Part shown: piece by piece, positions 63,899 to 64,000 of the stretch
How the letters are laid out: the number at the start of each line of letters is the position of its first letter
Position numbering within the stretch: position 1 is the stretch's first letter
From: Metabacillus sp. KUDC1714
GTDB lineage: Bacteria; Bacillota; Bacilli; Bacillales; Bacillaceae
NCBI RefSeq assembly: GCF_014217835.1
Contig: NZ_CP055263.1
Location: 4,219,501-4,283,500 of the forward strand
Length of the DNA stretch: 64,000 nt
Direction of reading: 5' to 3'
Notes under the pieces: generated by a model
Database searches by the model: none
Told to the model about the DNA's origin: nothing
The model's input: the letters and a program-made list of their open reading frames with translations, nothing else
Program-made: the position numbers and the translations under genes

Positions 63899-64000
63899 AT
63901 GACTATACAATGGTTTCCAGGACATATGGCAAAAGCTAGAAGACAAGTAACAGAAAAGCTTAAATTAATTGATATTGTTTTTGAACTTGTTGATGCTAGA
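63899..64000 (+). CDS. rbgA: RbgA (YlqF), 50S assembly GTPase (3'-truncated by window end)
   Basis: The first 34 codons are present: [17 protein letters not shown], then ending in IVFELVDAR, which is the diagnostic opening of circularly permuted GTPase RbgA. It acts at a late step of the 50S subunit. AGAAGGTG lies nine bases before the ATG. The GTPase motifs are beyond the window. Confidence 0.95.
   Translation, partial: MTIQWFPGHMAKARRQVTEKLKLIDIVFELVDAR

Overview
The window is a piece of a low-GC Gram-positive chromosome from a spore-forming member of the Bacillaceae. Gene content and order follow the Bacillus subtilis pyr–cys–fap/rpl region closely: pyrRPBC-AA-AB-K-D-F-E, cysH-cysP-sat-cysC-sirB-sirC, rqcH-yloB-yicC-remA-gmk-rpoZ-coaBC-priA-def-fmt-rsmB-rlmN-prpC-prkC-rsgA-rpe-thiN-spoVM-rpmB-yloU-fakA-recG-fapR-plsX-fabD-fabG-acpP-rnc-smc-ftsY-ylxM-ffh-rpsP-khpA-ylqD-rimM-trmD-rplS-sip-rbgA. 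An intact 26-codon spoVM shows that the host sporulates. I cannot name the species from sequence alone.

Layout. 1-11.6 kb: the de novo UMP operon, starting inside pyrR. It has two complete PyrR-type attenuators (before pyrP and before pyrB), and from pyrB on every gene overlaps or nearly touches the next. 11.6-13.1 kb: a small accessory patch with a thioredoxin-fold protein that has only one Cys, a decayed alpha/beta-hydrolase start, and a small membrane protein on the minus strand. 13.1-18.5 kb: assimilatory sulfate reduction (cysH, cysP, sat, cysC) and siroheme genes (sirB, sirC). The uroporphyrinogen-III methyltransferase gene expected between cysC and sirB is missing. The leader of cysH holds a shortened S-box-like element, a second promoter and a long hairpin. 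18.5-22.5 kb: accessory insertion with a secreted glucosaminidase carrying seven or eight SH3 repeats, and a convergent EamA transporter. 22.5-33.3 kb: rqcH (minus), a calcium P-type ATPase, YicC, RemA, guanylate kinase, omega, CoaBC and PriA. 33.5-43.4 kb: translation initiation and modification genes, the PrpC/PrkC phosphatase-kinase pair, RsgA, Rpe, ThiN, SpoVM, L28. 43.6-53.2 kb: YloU, FakA, RecG, the FapR-controlled lipid cluster, ACP and RNase III. 53.5-64 kb: Smc, the SRP genes, ribosomal proteins and their maturation factors, a type I signal peptidase, and the start of rbgA.

The most unusual structure outside known genes is a family of six roughly 120-bp imperfect palindromes (33.36, 48.16, 48.28, 51.78, 52.32 and 60.01 kb). 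All lie between co-directional housekeeping genes. Their inner stem arms differ between copies but change together so that pairing is kept, which suggests the fold itself is maintained. Two copies bracket acpP, two are in tandem in front of the fapR promoter, and one abuts the ribosome binding site of def. A different element of about 140 bp with terminal inverted repeats sits between spoVM and rpmB.

I saw no tRNA, rRNA, CRISPR array, transposase, integrase or phage gene. The window is mostly conserved core chromosome, and the novelty lies in the intergenic elements and in gene loss and insertion within otherwise conserved order.
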